Below, piece after piece: positions 56,409-64,000 of a stretch of DNA of 64,000 nucleotides. A program made the position numbers and the translations under genes. The notes beneath the pieces were generated by a model, which was not told where the DNA came from, ran no database searches, and worked only from the letters and a program-made list of their open reading frames with translations. The stretch is from contig NZ_SMKO01000015.1 of NCBI RefSeq assembly GCF_004348685.1, positions 1-64,000 on the forward strand. Reading direction: 5' to 3'. Every line of letters begins with the position of its first letter. The first letter of the stretch is position 1. This DNA comes from Nonomuraea deserti. GTDB lineage: Bacteria; Actinomycetota; Actinomycetes; Streptosporangiales; Streptosporangiaceae.

Positions 56409-56834
56409 ATGGACCTGACCTCTTACGCCGAGTGGGCGGTCCGGCTGGCCGACGATCCCGCCCCGCCGCCCGACCTCGCCCGCCTGCGCGACGAGCTGGC
56501 CGCCGTGTTCGACGCGGCCGGCGACGACCGGCGGGTGGTCGCGCTGCTCAACGCCCTGCTCGTGCGCTATCCCGTACGCCCTCAGCTCTCCGACCACGAC
56601 GGCCGGCCCTGGCACCTCCACCTGGCCGACGACTACGCCGCCTGCGCCGTGATGGGCCTGGCCTCGGTCGTGGCCGAGCTGGGCGTCGACCGGCTCGGCC
56701 GGTGCCTCGACCCCCGCTGTGGCCAGGCGTTCCTCGACACCTCGTCCAACCGCTCGCGCCGCTACTGCTCGGCCCGCTGCGCCAGCCGCGCGAACGTGGC
56801 CGCCTTCCGCGCCCGCCGCAAGAACGCCTCCTGA
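56409..56834 (+). CDS. CGNR zinc-finger / ABATE-domain protein
   Basis: A 141-residue protein with an N-terminal ABATE-like helical part and a C-terminal zinc finger, CLDPRCGQAFLDTSSNRSRRYCS-type. The usual CGNR is CASR here (RCASRANVAAFRARR). It is a likely DNA-binding regulator and probably monocistronic. It is convergent with sodX, the stops one base apart. The ATG lacks a strong ribosome site. Confidence 0.85.
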   Translation: MDLTSYAEWAVRLADDPAPPPDLARLRDELAAVFDAAGDDRRVVALLNALLVRYPVRPQLSDHDGRPWHLHLADDYAACAVMGLASVVAELGVDRLGRCLDPRCGQAFLDTSSNRSRRYCSARCASRANVAAFRARRKNAS

Positions 56835-56835
56835 C

Positions 56836-57186
56836 TCAGCGCGCCGGCGGGCGTGCCCGGCGCCGTCTCAGCAGCCCGGACGCGCTCCCGGCGCCGGCCC
56901 GGCGCACCAGCGGCCAGTAGCGCAGCACCACCCGGCCGACGATGTCGGGAACGGGGCCGAAGTCCCAGCTGTCGCGCCGGCCGCCGGCCCGCTGGTTGTC
57001 GCTCTCCAGCCACCAGCCGTCCGCCCCGTGCCACTGTGCCCGTTTCACGATGAGGCGTTCGGGGTCGCCGGGGAGCCTGGCCACCACGAGGTCCCCCGGG
57101 CGCACGGTCGCGCCGCGCCGGACGAGAAGCCAGTCTCCCGGCACCAGCGCGGGACGCATCGAATCGCCTTCGACACGCACTCTCAT
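56836..57186 (-). CDS. sodX: nickel superoxide dismutase maturation peptidase (S26 family)
   Basis: A 116-residue LexA/signal-peptidase-like enzyme. The Ser/Lys dyad is S9 in GDSMRPALVPGDWLLV and K48 in RLIVKRA; LESDNQRAGGRRDSWDFGPVP is a family segment. No membrane segment is present, so it is cytoplasmic. SodX removes the N-terminal propeptide of SodN so that the nickel hook begins with His1. It is divergent from sodN, which supports the assignment. Confidence 0.88.
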   Translation of the reverse strand: MRVRVEGDSMRPALVPGDWLLVRRGATVRPGDLVVARLPGDPERLIVKRAQWHGADGWWLESDNQRAGGRRDSWDFGPVPDIVGRVVLRYWPLVRRAGAGSASGLLRRRRARPPAR

Positions 57187-57275
57187 GGGCTGCGACCCCC
57201 TACTCCACGGGCACTGGGACCCGAGTAAGGTCGGTTGTGGACCAAGCTGATTCAGCATCAAGGAAGGACTTTCCG

Positions 57276-57677
57276 ATGCTCGCACGACTGCTACGACCCA
57301 AGCATGTCGCATCCGCACACTGCGACCTGCCCTGCGGGGTCTACGACCCCGCTCAGGCCCGCATCGAGGCCGAGTCGGTCAAGGCGATCATGGAGAAGTA
57401 CGCGGCCAACGAGGACCCGGTCTTCCGCGCCCGCGCGGTGACCATCAAGGAGGAGCGCGCGGAGCTGGTCAAGCACCACCTCTGGGTGCTCTGGACCGAC
57501 TACTTCAAGCCGCCGCACCTCGAGCAGTACCCTCAGCTTCACCAGCTGTTCTGGGACGCGACAAAGCTCGCGGGCGCCGCCGGCGCCAAGGGCACGGTCG
57601 ACGTCGGCAAGGCCGAGGATCTGCTGGGCAAGATCGACGAGATCTCCAAGATCTTCTGGGAGACCAAGGCCGCCTAA
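57276..57677 (+). CDS. sodN: nickel superoxide dismutase
   Basis: A 133-residue precursor. A 14-residue propeptide (MLARLLRPKHVASA) precedes the nickel hook HCDLPCGVYDP, in which His1, Cys2 and Cys6 of the mature protein are the metal ligands. The four-helix remainder has VDVGKAEDLLGKIDEISKIFWETKAA. It detoxifies superoxide in the cytoplasm. AAGGAAGG lies before the ATG. It is divergent from sodX and ends at a strong terminator. Confidence 0.95.
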   Translation: MLARLLRPKHVASAHCDLPCGVYDPAQARIEAESVKAIMEKYAANEDPVFRARAVTIKEERAELVKHHLWVLWTDYFKPPHLEQYPQLHQLFWDATKLAGAAGAKGTVDVGKAEDLLGKIDEISKIFWETKAA

Positions 57678-57689
57678 AAGGGCACCTAA

Positions 57690-57720
57690 GGCTCTGCGCG
57701 GTCGGTGACCGCGCAGAGCC
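57690..57720 (+). terminator. intrinsic terminator of sodN
   Basis: A perfect 14-base stem (57690-57703 and 57707-57720) with a 3-base loop and TTTT after it, directly after the sodN stop. Confidence 0.92.
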
Positions 57721-57850
57721 TTTTCCATTGATGGCGAGTCTGAAGCGTCCAAGCACCGCTCAGGGGCGGTAAGTTGCAGTTGGCGTCGGATACGGTGGGT
57801 CGCGGTCAGCGGCCCGCCACGTGGCGGTTCCCACGTACGCGAGGAGGAAC

Positions 57851-58297
57851 GTGACCGAGGAAACCGAGACCCGCGCGGAGGGCGTGGCCGGCATCCGCGA
57901 CGTGGTGAGCATCAGGCTCCCCGCCGCTAGTGCCTACCTGTCCGTGCTGCGCACGGCCACCGCCGGGCTCGCGGCGCGGCTCGACTTCACGCTGGACGAG
58001 ATCGAGGATCTGCGGATCGCGGTCGACGAGGCGTGCGCCATGCTGCTGAGCGAGGCGGTGCCCGGCACCGACCTGACTGCCGAGTTCGAGCTGACCGGCC
58101 AGGAGATGCAGGTCAGGGTCGAGGTGGCGACCGTCGGCAGCTCCGCTCCCAAGCGTGACGACTTCGCCTGGATGGTGCTGACCGCCCTGGCCGATGACGT
58201 GGATGCCGTGGCACCTTCCCAGGGCTTCCCGGATCGCATGGCGATCGTCCTGCGTAAGCGCCGAGGCGCGGCCCAGAGAACGGCGGGGCCGGCGTGA
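57851..58297 (+). CDS. RsbW-like anti-sigma factor / serine kinase
   Basis: A 148-residue GHKL ATPase-type regulator. The N-box-like segment is IAVDEACAMLLSEAVPGTDLTAEFE, with later IVLRKRR. Family members bind and inhibit a SigB/SigF-type sigma factor and phosphorylate an anti-anti-sigma factor. No anti-anti-sigma gene lies in the window. GTG follows GAGGAGG. It is directly upstream of the sigma gene. Confidence 0.85.
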   Translation: MTEETETRAEGVAGIRDVVSIRLPAASAYLSVLRTATAGLAARLDFTLDEIEDLRIAVDEACAMLLSEAVPGTDLTAEFELTGQEMQVRVEVATVGSSAPKRDDFAWMVLTALADDVDAVAPSQGFPDRMAIVLRKRRGAAQRTAGPA

Positions 58298-58314
58298 CGG
58301 AAAGGACTGGAGCC

Positions 58315-59094
58315 ATGGCCACCAGCGAACACGCCGTGCCCGACAGGGTCCGTGCCCGCAGGCTCTTCGCCGAGCTGGCCGAGCTGGGTCCTGAGGAGCC
58401 GCGCCGCCAGCGCATCAGGGACGAGCTGGTCGAGCTCCACCTTCCTTTGGTGGAATACCTGGCGCGCCGCTTCCGCAACAGGGGCGAGTGGCTCGACGAC
58501 CTCACCCAGGTCGCCACCATCGGCCTGATCAAGTCGATCGACCGGTTCGACCTCAACCGGGGCGTCGAGTTCTCCACCTACGCGACGCCCACGATCGTCG
58601 GCGAGATCAAGCGGCACTTCCGCGACAAGGGCTGGGCGGTCCGCGTGCCGCGCCGCCTGCAGGAGCTGAAGCTCTCGCTCACCAAGGCCATCAGCGATCT
58701 GTCGCAGCGCGAGGGCCGGGCGCCGACGGTGTCCGAGCTGGCCTCCTACCTGAAGATGACCGAGGAGGAGGTGCTCGAGGGCCTCGAGTCGGCCAACGCC
58801 TACTCGACCGTGTCGCTCGACGCCCCCGACTCCGGCGACGACGACGCTCCCGCGGTGTCCGACTCTCTCGGCATCGTCGACGAGTCGCTCGAGGGCGTCG
58901 AATATCGCGAGTCGCTCAAGCCGCTGCTGGAGCGGCTGCCTCCGCGGGAGAAACGCATCCTGCTGCTGCGGTTCTTCGGCAACATGACGCAGTCGCAGAT
59001 CGCCACCGAGCTGGGCATCTCGCAGATGCACGTCTCGCGCCTGCTCGCCCGCACGCTGGCCCAGCTGCGCGAGGGCCTGACCGCCGACGACTAA
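58315..59094 (+). CDS. SigB/SigF-type RNA polymerase sigma factor
   Basis: A 259-residue group 3 sigma factor with regions 2 (EYLARRFRNRGEWLDDLTQVATIGLIKSIDRFDLNRGVEFSTYATPTIVGEIKRHFRDKGWAVRVPRRLQEL segments), 3 (SQREGRAPTVSELASYL) and 4 (QSQIATELGISQMHVSRLLARTLAQLREG). ATG at 58315 has AAAGGA upstream; a GTG at 58294 overlapping the anti-sigma stop is possible. It is probably held by the adjacent RsbW-like protein. Its stop overlaps the convergent membrane-protein gene. Confidence 0.92.
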   Translation: MATSEHAVPDRVRARRLFAELAELGPEEPRRQRIRDELVELHLPLVEYLARRFRNRGEWLDDLTQVATIGLIKSIDRFDLNRGVEFSTYATPTIVGEIKRHFRDKGWAVRVPRRLQELKLSLTKAISDLSQREGRAPTVSELASYLKMTEEEVLEGLESANAYSTVSLDAPDSGDDDAPAVSDSLGIVDESLEGVEYRESLKPLLERLPPREKRILLLRFFGNMTQSQIATELGISQMHVSRLLARTLAQLREGLTADD

Positions 59095-59474
59095 CCGTCT
59101 CCGTAGAGAGCATGGGTGGTGGGGGGCGCCAGCAGGGTCACGAGCCCTGTCAGGGCGACCACGATCAGCGGGATGCCGAGCTGCGGCTGGTCCGACTGGA
59201 TGAGGGTGACGGCGATGAGCAGCATGAAGATCTGCGTCAGCACGGCCGGAGACCTCCCCCACCGCTCCATCCTGAACAGACCGCCCCAGGCCACCCAGAG
59301 CAGCCCTGCGGCCACCAGCAGCGCGAATCCCGACTCCGCCAGGGCGGTCGTCACGTTGTCCGGCGCTCCCGTCAGCGTCTGCACCGCGACGAGCACGCCG
59401 AGCCCCAGCGCGACGAGCCCTTCCAGGGCGACGACGACCACGGCGATGAGAAGGGTAAGCGGGCGACCGTTCAC
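59091..59474 (-). CDS. small hypothetical membrane protein
   Basis: Not recognised. 127 residues with four predicted membrane helices and little else. It overlaps the sigma gene stop by four bases and has no identifiable partner. Confidence 0.75.
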   Translation of the reverse strand: MNGRPLTLLIAVVVVALEGLVALGLGVLVAVQTLTGAPDNVTTALAESGFALLVAAGLLWVAWGGLFRMERWGRSPAVLTQIFMLLIAVTLIQSDQPQLGIPLIVVALTGLVTLLAPPTTHALYGDG

Positions 59475-59563
59475 GCCCGTACCCTACCGCCAGGGCCGTA
59501 CGGTCTGAGAAATAGGACGTTAGGCCCACAAAGCGGACGAGCTTAACCGGCTACGCTGGCGAT

Positions 59564-60523
59564 ATGCGCGCCATGCTGCTGGTCAACCCCAAGGCCACCA
59601 CCACCAACGCTCGCACGCGTGACGTGCTGATCCGCGCGCTCGGCGCGGCCGTCGACCTCGCCGTCGAGGAGACCCGCTACCGCGGCCACGCCGCTTCGCT
59701 GGCGTCCACGGCACGGGCCAAGGGATATGACCTGGTGGCGGTGCTCGGAGGCGACGGCACGATCAACGAGACCGTCAACGGCCTGCTGAACCCGGTGGAC
59801 GGCGAGCCCGCGCGGGACGACCCGAGCGCGGGCCGCCCCGGCCTGATCGTCATCCCCGGCGGCAGCGCGAACGTCTTCGCCCGTGCCCTGGGCCTGCCGA
59901 ACGATCCGGTCGAGTCGACGGGCGCGGTGCTGGAGGCGCTCAGGGAGGGGCGGCGCAGGACCGTGGGGCTGGGGCAGGCCCTCTGGGAGGGGCAGAGCCG
60001 CTACTTCACCTTCTGCTCGGGCATGGGATATGACGCGGAGGTTGTGCGGGCCGTGGAGGGCCTGAGAGGCGCCGGCAGGAAGGCTACCCCCACGCGGTAT
60101 GTGAACACGGCTCTGCGGCACTATCTGGCCACGGACAAGCGGCATCCAGCGATGACGCTGACCGGCCCCGGGATCCCCACCGCCGAGGGGGTGTTCATGG
60201 CGATCATCTCCAACACCTCGCCGTGGACGTACGTCGGCACGCGACCCGTGACGCCCACCCCGTGGGCCTCCTTCGAGACCGGGCTCGATCTGCTCGGGCT
60301 GCGGCGCATGAGTCCGGTCGCGCTCGCGCCGGTGATCCGGCAGATCCTCACGGAGAGTGACGTACTTCCGTCGGGCCGGCACCTCGTCCAGTTGCACGAC
60401 GAGCCCGAGTTCACGCTCACCGCGGGCCGCCCGGTGGCCTTCGAGCTGGACGGCGACTACCTGGGCGAACGCGAAACCGTGACATTTCGGTCTACGCCGA
60501 ACGCATTACAGGTTCTGGTCTAG
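59564..60523 (+). CDS. diacylglycerol kinase family lipid kinase
   Basis: A 319-residue protein with the DAGK catalytic pattern: MRAMLLVNPKATTTN, GYDLVAVLGGDGTINETVNGL, IVIPGGSANVFARALGLP and a C-terminal domain ending in YLGERETVTF. It is predicted to phosphorylate a lipid such as diacylglycerol or a sphingoid-like base. It is probably monocistronic. Confidence 0.9.
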   Translation: MRAMLLVNPKATTTNARTRDVLIRALGAAVDLAVEETRYRGHAASLASTARAKGYDLVAVLGGDGTINETVNGLLNPVDGEPARDDPSAGRPGLIVIPGGSANVFARALGLPNDPVESTGAVLEALREGRRRTVGLGQALWEGQSRYFTFCSGMGYDAEVVRAVEGLRGAGRKATPTRYVNTALRHYLATDKRHPAMTLTGPGIPTAEGVFMAIISNTSPWTYVGTRPVTPTPWASFETGLDLLGLRRMSPVALAPVIRQILTESDVLPSGRHLVQLHDEPEFTLTAGRPVAFELDGDYLGERETVTFRSTPNALQVLV

Positions 60524-60728
60524 ATGGTTACATTCGGTCATTGTGTGACGCATCCGACATCCATAACAGCCAAAACTTCGCGTCAACCCTCTTGCGTGCA
60601 CTCAAAGTGACTGAAAGGCTCAACACTGACGTCGGAACGTAGGACCTTTCGCAACCCCGAGGTCCTCCAGGCGTCAAGCGAGTGACCCCGGTCCTCAACA
60701 GGATCCCGGGTGATCGTTCGCGCGAGTT

Positions 60729-60744
60729 AGTGAAACTCTTCACA
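60729..60744. promoter_or_regulatory. Crp-like site upstream of whiB
   Basis: AGTGAAACTCTTCACA matches TGTGA-N6-TCACA at 9 of 10 positions. It lies 55 bases before the whiB start. In Mycobacterium whiB1 is under Crp control through a comparable site, so this is likely functional. Confidence 0.65.
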
Positions 60745-60798
60745 AAGTAGTAGCCGCACGGAGCCGACCTAGAGGCTCCATCTACTAAGGAGTGACGC

Positions 60799-61053
60799 AT
60801 GGACTGGCGCCACCGAGCTGCCTGCCGTGACGTGGACCCCGAGCTGTTCTTCCCGATCGGCAACACCGGCCCCGCCCTCCTGCAGATCGAAGAGGCCAAG
60901 CAGGTCTGCCGGTCCTGCTCGGCCGTGGAGGCCTGCCTGAAGTGGGCGCTGGAGTCCGGACAGGACGCCGGCGTCTGGGGCGGGCTGAGCGAGGACGAGC
61001 GCCGCGCCCTCAAGCGCCGCTCCGCCCGCGCCCGCACCCGGCTCTCCGCCTGA
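60799..61053 (+). CDS. whiB1: WhiB-family iron-sulfur regulator (WhiB1/WblE type)
   Basis: An 84-residue protein with four cysteines for a [4Fe-4S] cluster, C9, C37, C40 and C46 (C-x2-C-x5-C), and the GVWGGLSEDERRAL beta-turn with Arg-rich C terminus. The N-terminal DWRHRAACRDVDPELFFPIG is typical of WhiB1/WblE, an essential nitric-oxide-responsive regulator that binds sigma region 4. AAGGAG precedes the ATG. Next to pdtaS as in Mycobacterium. Confidence 0.92.
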   Translation: MDWRHRAACRDVDPELFFPIGNTGPALLQIEEAKQVCRSCSAVEACLKWALESGQDAGVWGGLSEDERRALKRRSARARTRLSA

Positions 61054-61128
61054 CCCAGTCACACCCCCTGCTCCGGTGCGTCCGCACAGGATGTGCCCGC
61101 CGGCGGCTCGGACACGGATTCGCCCGGG

Positions 61129-62598
61129 TCAGGCCGGCGGGAGCGGGATCGACATCACCACCTCCGTGCCGCCTTCCAGCCGCGGCTGGATCGACAGCCG
61201 GCCCGACAGCTCTCCCACCACCAGCGTGCGCACGATCTGCAGCCCCAGGCTGGTGGAGCTGTCAAGGTCGAAGCCGCTGGGCAGCCCGCCCCCGTCGTCC
61301 CAGACCGTGAGGTTGAGCCGGTCGGGCCCCGGCTCCACCACCACCTCCAGTCGCTTGGGCCTCCCGTGCTGCAACGCGTTCTGCAACAACTCGGTCAGCG
61401 CCATGGCCAGCGGCGTGGCGATGAGCGACGGCAGCACGCCGAAGCCGCCGACGCGCCGCGGTGTCACGGCCACCTCCGCCGACGACACCTCACCCGCCAT
61501 CGCGATCACCCGGTCGGCGATCTCGTCGAAGTCGACGAACTCCTCCGGCGCATGAGAGAGCGTCTCGTGCACGATCGCGATCGACCCGACCCTGCGCACC
61601 GCCTCCTCGAGCGCCTCCCTGCCCTCCGGCACCTGCAGCCGCCTGGCCTGCAGCCGGAGCAGGGCGGCGACGGTCTGCAGGTTGTTCTTCACCCGGTGGT
61701 GGATCTCGCGGATCGTGGCGTCCTTGGTCATCAGCTCGCGCTCGCGCCGGCGCAGCTCCGTGACGTCCCTGATGAGCACCAGGGCGCCGATGCGGCCGCC
61801 GCCGACGATCAGCGGGATGGCCCTGAGCTGCACGATCGTGCCGCCGGACTCGACCTCGGTCTCCTTCGCCGCCCGCCCGCTGGCCACGATCATGAGGTCT
61901 TCGTTGATGGGCTCGTCGGAATAGCACAGCTGCGCGGTGACCCGCCCCAGCTCCGCCCCCACCAGGTCGGCGTGCAGGCCCAGCCGCCGGTAGGCGGACA
62001 GGGCGTTGGGCGAGGCGTACGTGACGCGCCCCGCCCGGTCGAGCCGGAGCAGTCCGTCACCCACGCGCGGCGAACGGACCAGGATCGGCTCCTCGCCGGA
62101 GAACGGGAACCGGCCCTCCGCCACCATCTGCGCCAGGTCGGAGGCGCTCTGCAGGTAGGTCAGCTCCAGCCGGGAGGGCGTGCGGGCCGAGGAGAGGTTG
62201 GTGGAGCGCTGGATCACCGCGAGGAAGCGGGCCTCGCCGCCCTCGACGGCGCGCCGCACGGGGATCGTCTCCTCCCGGACGGGCACGCCGGTGGACCAGT
62301 CGGGGTCGCCCTCGCGGCAGATGCGGCGTTCGTTCCACGCGGTGTCGATGAGCTGGCGCTCGCCCTTGGCGGCCACGGTGCCGACGATGTCGTCGTGGTA
62401 GACGGTCGGGCCGGTCGTCGGCCGCATCTGGGCGATCGCGATCCAGCCGTTCTCCGCCAGCAGCGGCGCCCACAGGATGAGGTCGGCGAAGGACAGGTCG
62501 GCCAGCAACTGCCAGTCGGAGACCAGCGAGTGCAGCCAGTCGAGATCCGCCTCGTCCAGCGCGGTGTGGCGGGCTACGAGGTCGCTCAGTGTCGGCAC
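61129..62598 (-). CDS. pdtaS: PdtaS-type sensor histidine kinase
   Basis: A 489-residue soluble kinase without membrane segments. An N-terminal GAF-like region (about 1-150: LHSLVSDWQLLADLSFADLILW), a PAS domain (about 180-280), then HisKA_2 with H300 in IREIHHRVKNNLQ and an HATPase domain with LTELLQNALQHG and WDDGGGLP. It phosphorylates the RNA-binding response regulator PdtaR, which is not in the window. GTG at 62598 gives the family N terminus MPTLSDL. Gene order whiB1-pdtaS is as in Mycobacterium. The following 517-base gap to dasR holds a Crp-like site only. Confidence 0.88.
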   Translation of the reverse strand: MPTLSDLVARHTALDEADLDWLHSLVSDWQLLADLSFADLILWAPLLAENGWIAIAQMRPTTGPTVYHDDIVGTVAAKGERQLIDTAWNERRICREGDPDWSTGVPVREETIPVRRAVEGGEARFLAVIQRSTNLSSARTPSRLELTYLQSASDLAQMVAEGRFPFSGEEPILVRSPRVGDGLLRLDRAGRVTYASPNALSAYRRLGLHADLVGAELGRVTAQLCYSDEPINEDLMIVASGRAAKETEVESGGTIVQLRAIPLIVGGGRIGALVLIRDVTELRRRERELMTKDATIREIHHRVKNNLQTVAALLRLQARRLQVPEGREALEEAVRRVGSIAIVHETLSHAPEEFVDFDEIADRVIAMAGEVSSAEVAVTPRRVGGFGVLPSLIATPLAMALTELLQNALQHGRPKRLEVVVEPGPDRLNLTVWDDGGGLPSGFDLDSSTSLGLQIVRTLVVGELSGRLSIQPRLEGGTEVVMSIPLPPA

Positions 62599-62794
62599 GA
62601 GTGCATCATGCGTGCTTTCCCCCGCAACAGCCAAACCGGCAACCGGGTGCCGGGCCCGCTGAGGTGGGCGTTTGACCGCAGAGCCGGTACGCGGCAACAA
62701 CTCCGAACGTGTGCGGGCGTACGCCCTCATCCTCGTACAGTGCCGACAGATGCGGCATTGTGCCCCATGATGCCCCTTTCATGAAATCTCATAT

Positions 62795-62810
62795 GGTGAG
62801 AAGCATCACA
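62795..62810. promoter_or_regulatory. Crp-like site upstream of dasR-like gene
   Basis: GGTGAGAAGCATCACA matches TGTGA-N6-TCACA at 9 of 10 positions, in the 517-base gap between pdtaS and the DasR-type gene. No gene or RNA is recognised in the rest of the gap. Confidence 0.5.
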
Positions 62811-63115
62811 CAGCCGACACCGCTCAGCTCCAGGAAAAGGGCTGCGCGCCACCAGCCGGAGGTGATCTGCACGGGCGGGTGGACCCTCCGCGACACGGCT
62901 CGCGGACCGGCCTCGGTTGCGATCGCGCACATCGCTGTGGATATCCTTCACCATCAACCTGAGCAGCCCGGATCCGTGCGTGCCAGCTGTCGTACGCGCT
63001 CGGCGCCGGTCGGCGGCTCCGGCCCGCGGTTGACCGCTCGGGCCGAAGTGAGTTCCGATGATCTCGCGGTGACCAGACACGCCCTCACCGCCGTGGCAGA
63101 AGTGAAGGTGAGAGC

Positions 63116-63835
63116 GTGACTGACGACAGCCCCCGCGTTCCGAAGTACTACGACGTGAAACGGAGCCTGCTCGAGCTCACCAAGAGCCTCGCGCCCGGCA
63201 CCGCGCTGCCGCCCGAGCGCACGCTCGCCGTACGTTTCGAGACCTCCCGCACCACGGTCCGGCAGGCGCTGACCGAGCTGGTGGTGGAGGGCAGGCTGCT
63301 GCGCATCCAGGGCAAGGGCACGTTCGTGGCCCAGCCGAAGGTGGCCCAGGTCCTCCAGCTCACCTCCTACATCGGCGACCTGCGCACCGCCGGCCTGGAG
63401 CCGGACACCAAGATCCTGGAGATCGGCTACATCACCGCCGACGAGGCGCTGGCCCGGCGCCTGGCCATCAACCCCGGCGGGCGCGTGCTGCGCATCCACC
63501 GCCTCAGGCTGGCCAACGGCGAGCCGGTCTCCATCGACACGACCCACCTGTCCGCCCGCCGCTTCCCCCGGCTGCGGCGCGAGCTGGAGGTGCACGCGTC
63601 GCTGTACGAGACCCTGCACAACGCCTACAACGTGCGGCTCACCGACGCCGAGGAGATCATCGAGACGGTGCTGGCCACGCCGTACGACGCCAAGGCCCTG
63701 GGCGTCGACGTCGGCCTGCCGATGCTGCTGCTCACGCGCCACGCCTTCGACGCCGACGGCAACCCCGTCGAGTGGGCCCAGTCGCTCTATCGCGGCGACC
63801 GGTACAAGTTCGTCACGCGCCTGCGCCGTCCGTGA
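63116..63835 (+). CDS. dasR: GntR/HutC-family regulator, DasR-like
   Basis: A 239-residue regulator. A GntR winged helix (about 10-75: [50 protein letters not shown]) is followed by a UTRA ligand-binding domain ([49 protein letters not shown]). The wording closely follows Streptomyces DasR, the global regulator of N-acetylglucosamine metabolism that senses glucosamine-6-phosphate. A dre site or the DasR transport genes are not in the window. GTG at 63116. Confidence 0.85.
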   Translation: MTDDSPRVPKYYDVKRSLLELTKSLAPGTALPPERTLAVRFETSRTTVRQALTELVVEGRLLRIQGKGTFVAQPKVAQVLQLTSYIGDLRTAGLEPDTKILEIGYITADEALARRLAINPGGRVLRIHRLRLANGEPVSIDTTHLSARRFPRLRRELEVHASLYETLHNAYNVRLTDAEEIIETVLATPYDAKALGVDVGLPMLLLTRHAFDADGNPVEWAQSLYRGDRYKFVTRLRRP

Positions 63836-63985
63836 CGGACATCATGCGTTACGGCAGGCCACCTTGCCCGGACCCGCCGACGCCGGCTCGGCTCCGTCGA
63901 GCGCCGGTCGTGAGGGCTCACGGGGCACTCGCCGTGACGAGCGCGCCGCGGGCCGTGTTCTTCGCTGACTCCTAGGCTGACGTCC

Positions 63986-64000
63986 ATGAGCATTCTCGTC
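63986..64000 (+). CDS. start of a gene cut by the window edge
   Basis: An ATG at 63986 opens MSILV to the end of the window. Too short to identify; listed because it follows an intergenic gap after dasR with plausible start context. It may not be real. Confidence 0.25.

Noticed and set aside
62709..63119. 136-codon frame in the pdtaS-dasR gap
   Set aside because: No recognisable motif and no start context; the region fits a regulatory gap with a Crp-like site.

Overview
The window is high-GC actinobacterial DNA. Starts are often GTG or TTG, overlaps are often ATGA, and the gene content includes WhiB, a PdtaS-type kinase, a DasR-type regulator, SigF/RsbW-type genes, nickel superoxide dismutase with its SodX peptidase, a fused Kgd/OdhA 2-oxoglutarate enzyme, and an NsdA-like regulator. 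Together these suggest a filamentous actinomycete. The nearest fit from memory is Streptosporangiales (Nonomuraea-like), which is an inference and not tested. No tRNA, rRNA, CRISPR array or replication origin was seen.

Layout. 0.1-2.7 kb: a two-domain SRPBCC protein coupled to an ArsR regulator, divergent from an AraC regulator. 2.7-7.1 kb: a GDP-mannose dehydratase divergent from a coupled glycosyltransferase / methyltransferase / alpha-toroid protein set. 7.2-12.1 kb: a lone DUF1702 protein, an MHS transporter, a methyltransferase, and a PPOX protein / [3Fe-4S] ferredoxin / NDMA-type alcohol dehydrogenase series. 12.1-19.9 kb: a 5'-truncated Fic gene, then a leftward sugar or polyol operon (ROK regulator, ABC ATPase, permease, binding lipoprotein, Gfo/Idh/MocA dehydrogenase, TIM-barrel isomerase). 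20-25.6 kb: SDR, MBL-fold hydrolase, glutathionyl-hydroquinone-reductase-like protein, an MFS/ArsR pair and a B3/B4 protein. 25.8-36.6 kb: kgd, DUF6104, DUF4097/PadR, MpaB-like protein, MDR reductase, a VapBC-like pair and a TLP1-type thiolase-like protein.

36.8-50.8 kb is the most distinctive region. Five secreted trypsin/V8-like paralogs lie in the same orientation. The first two keep His/Asp/Ser. The last three keep His and Asp, but the catalytic serine is Asp, Ala and Asp, and they share an extra internal segment of about 135 residues. Two of these three also share a near-identical leader and a Crp-like site at the same distance upstream. The array is split by about 6 kb of decayed or accessory DNA (GntR remnant, DUF418 protein, frameshifted RHS gene with a coupled membrane protein, IS5-type fragment).

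50.8-64 kb returns to conserved chromosome: NsdA-like regulator, malic enzyme, a polar amino-acid ABC importer, CGNR protein, sodX/sodN, an RsbW-like anti-sigma with a SigB/F-type sigma factor, a lipid-kinase-family protein, whiB1/wblE next to pdtaS, and dasR. Crp-like sites lie upstream of whiB and dasR as well as the inactive protease paralogs, so a Crp-type regulator may link these units (inference). A second candidate regulon is suggested by an 11-bp inverted repeat, GAAY-N3-RTTC, upstream of several lipid/redox genes.
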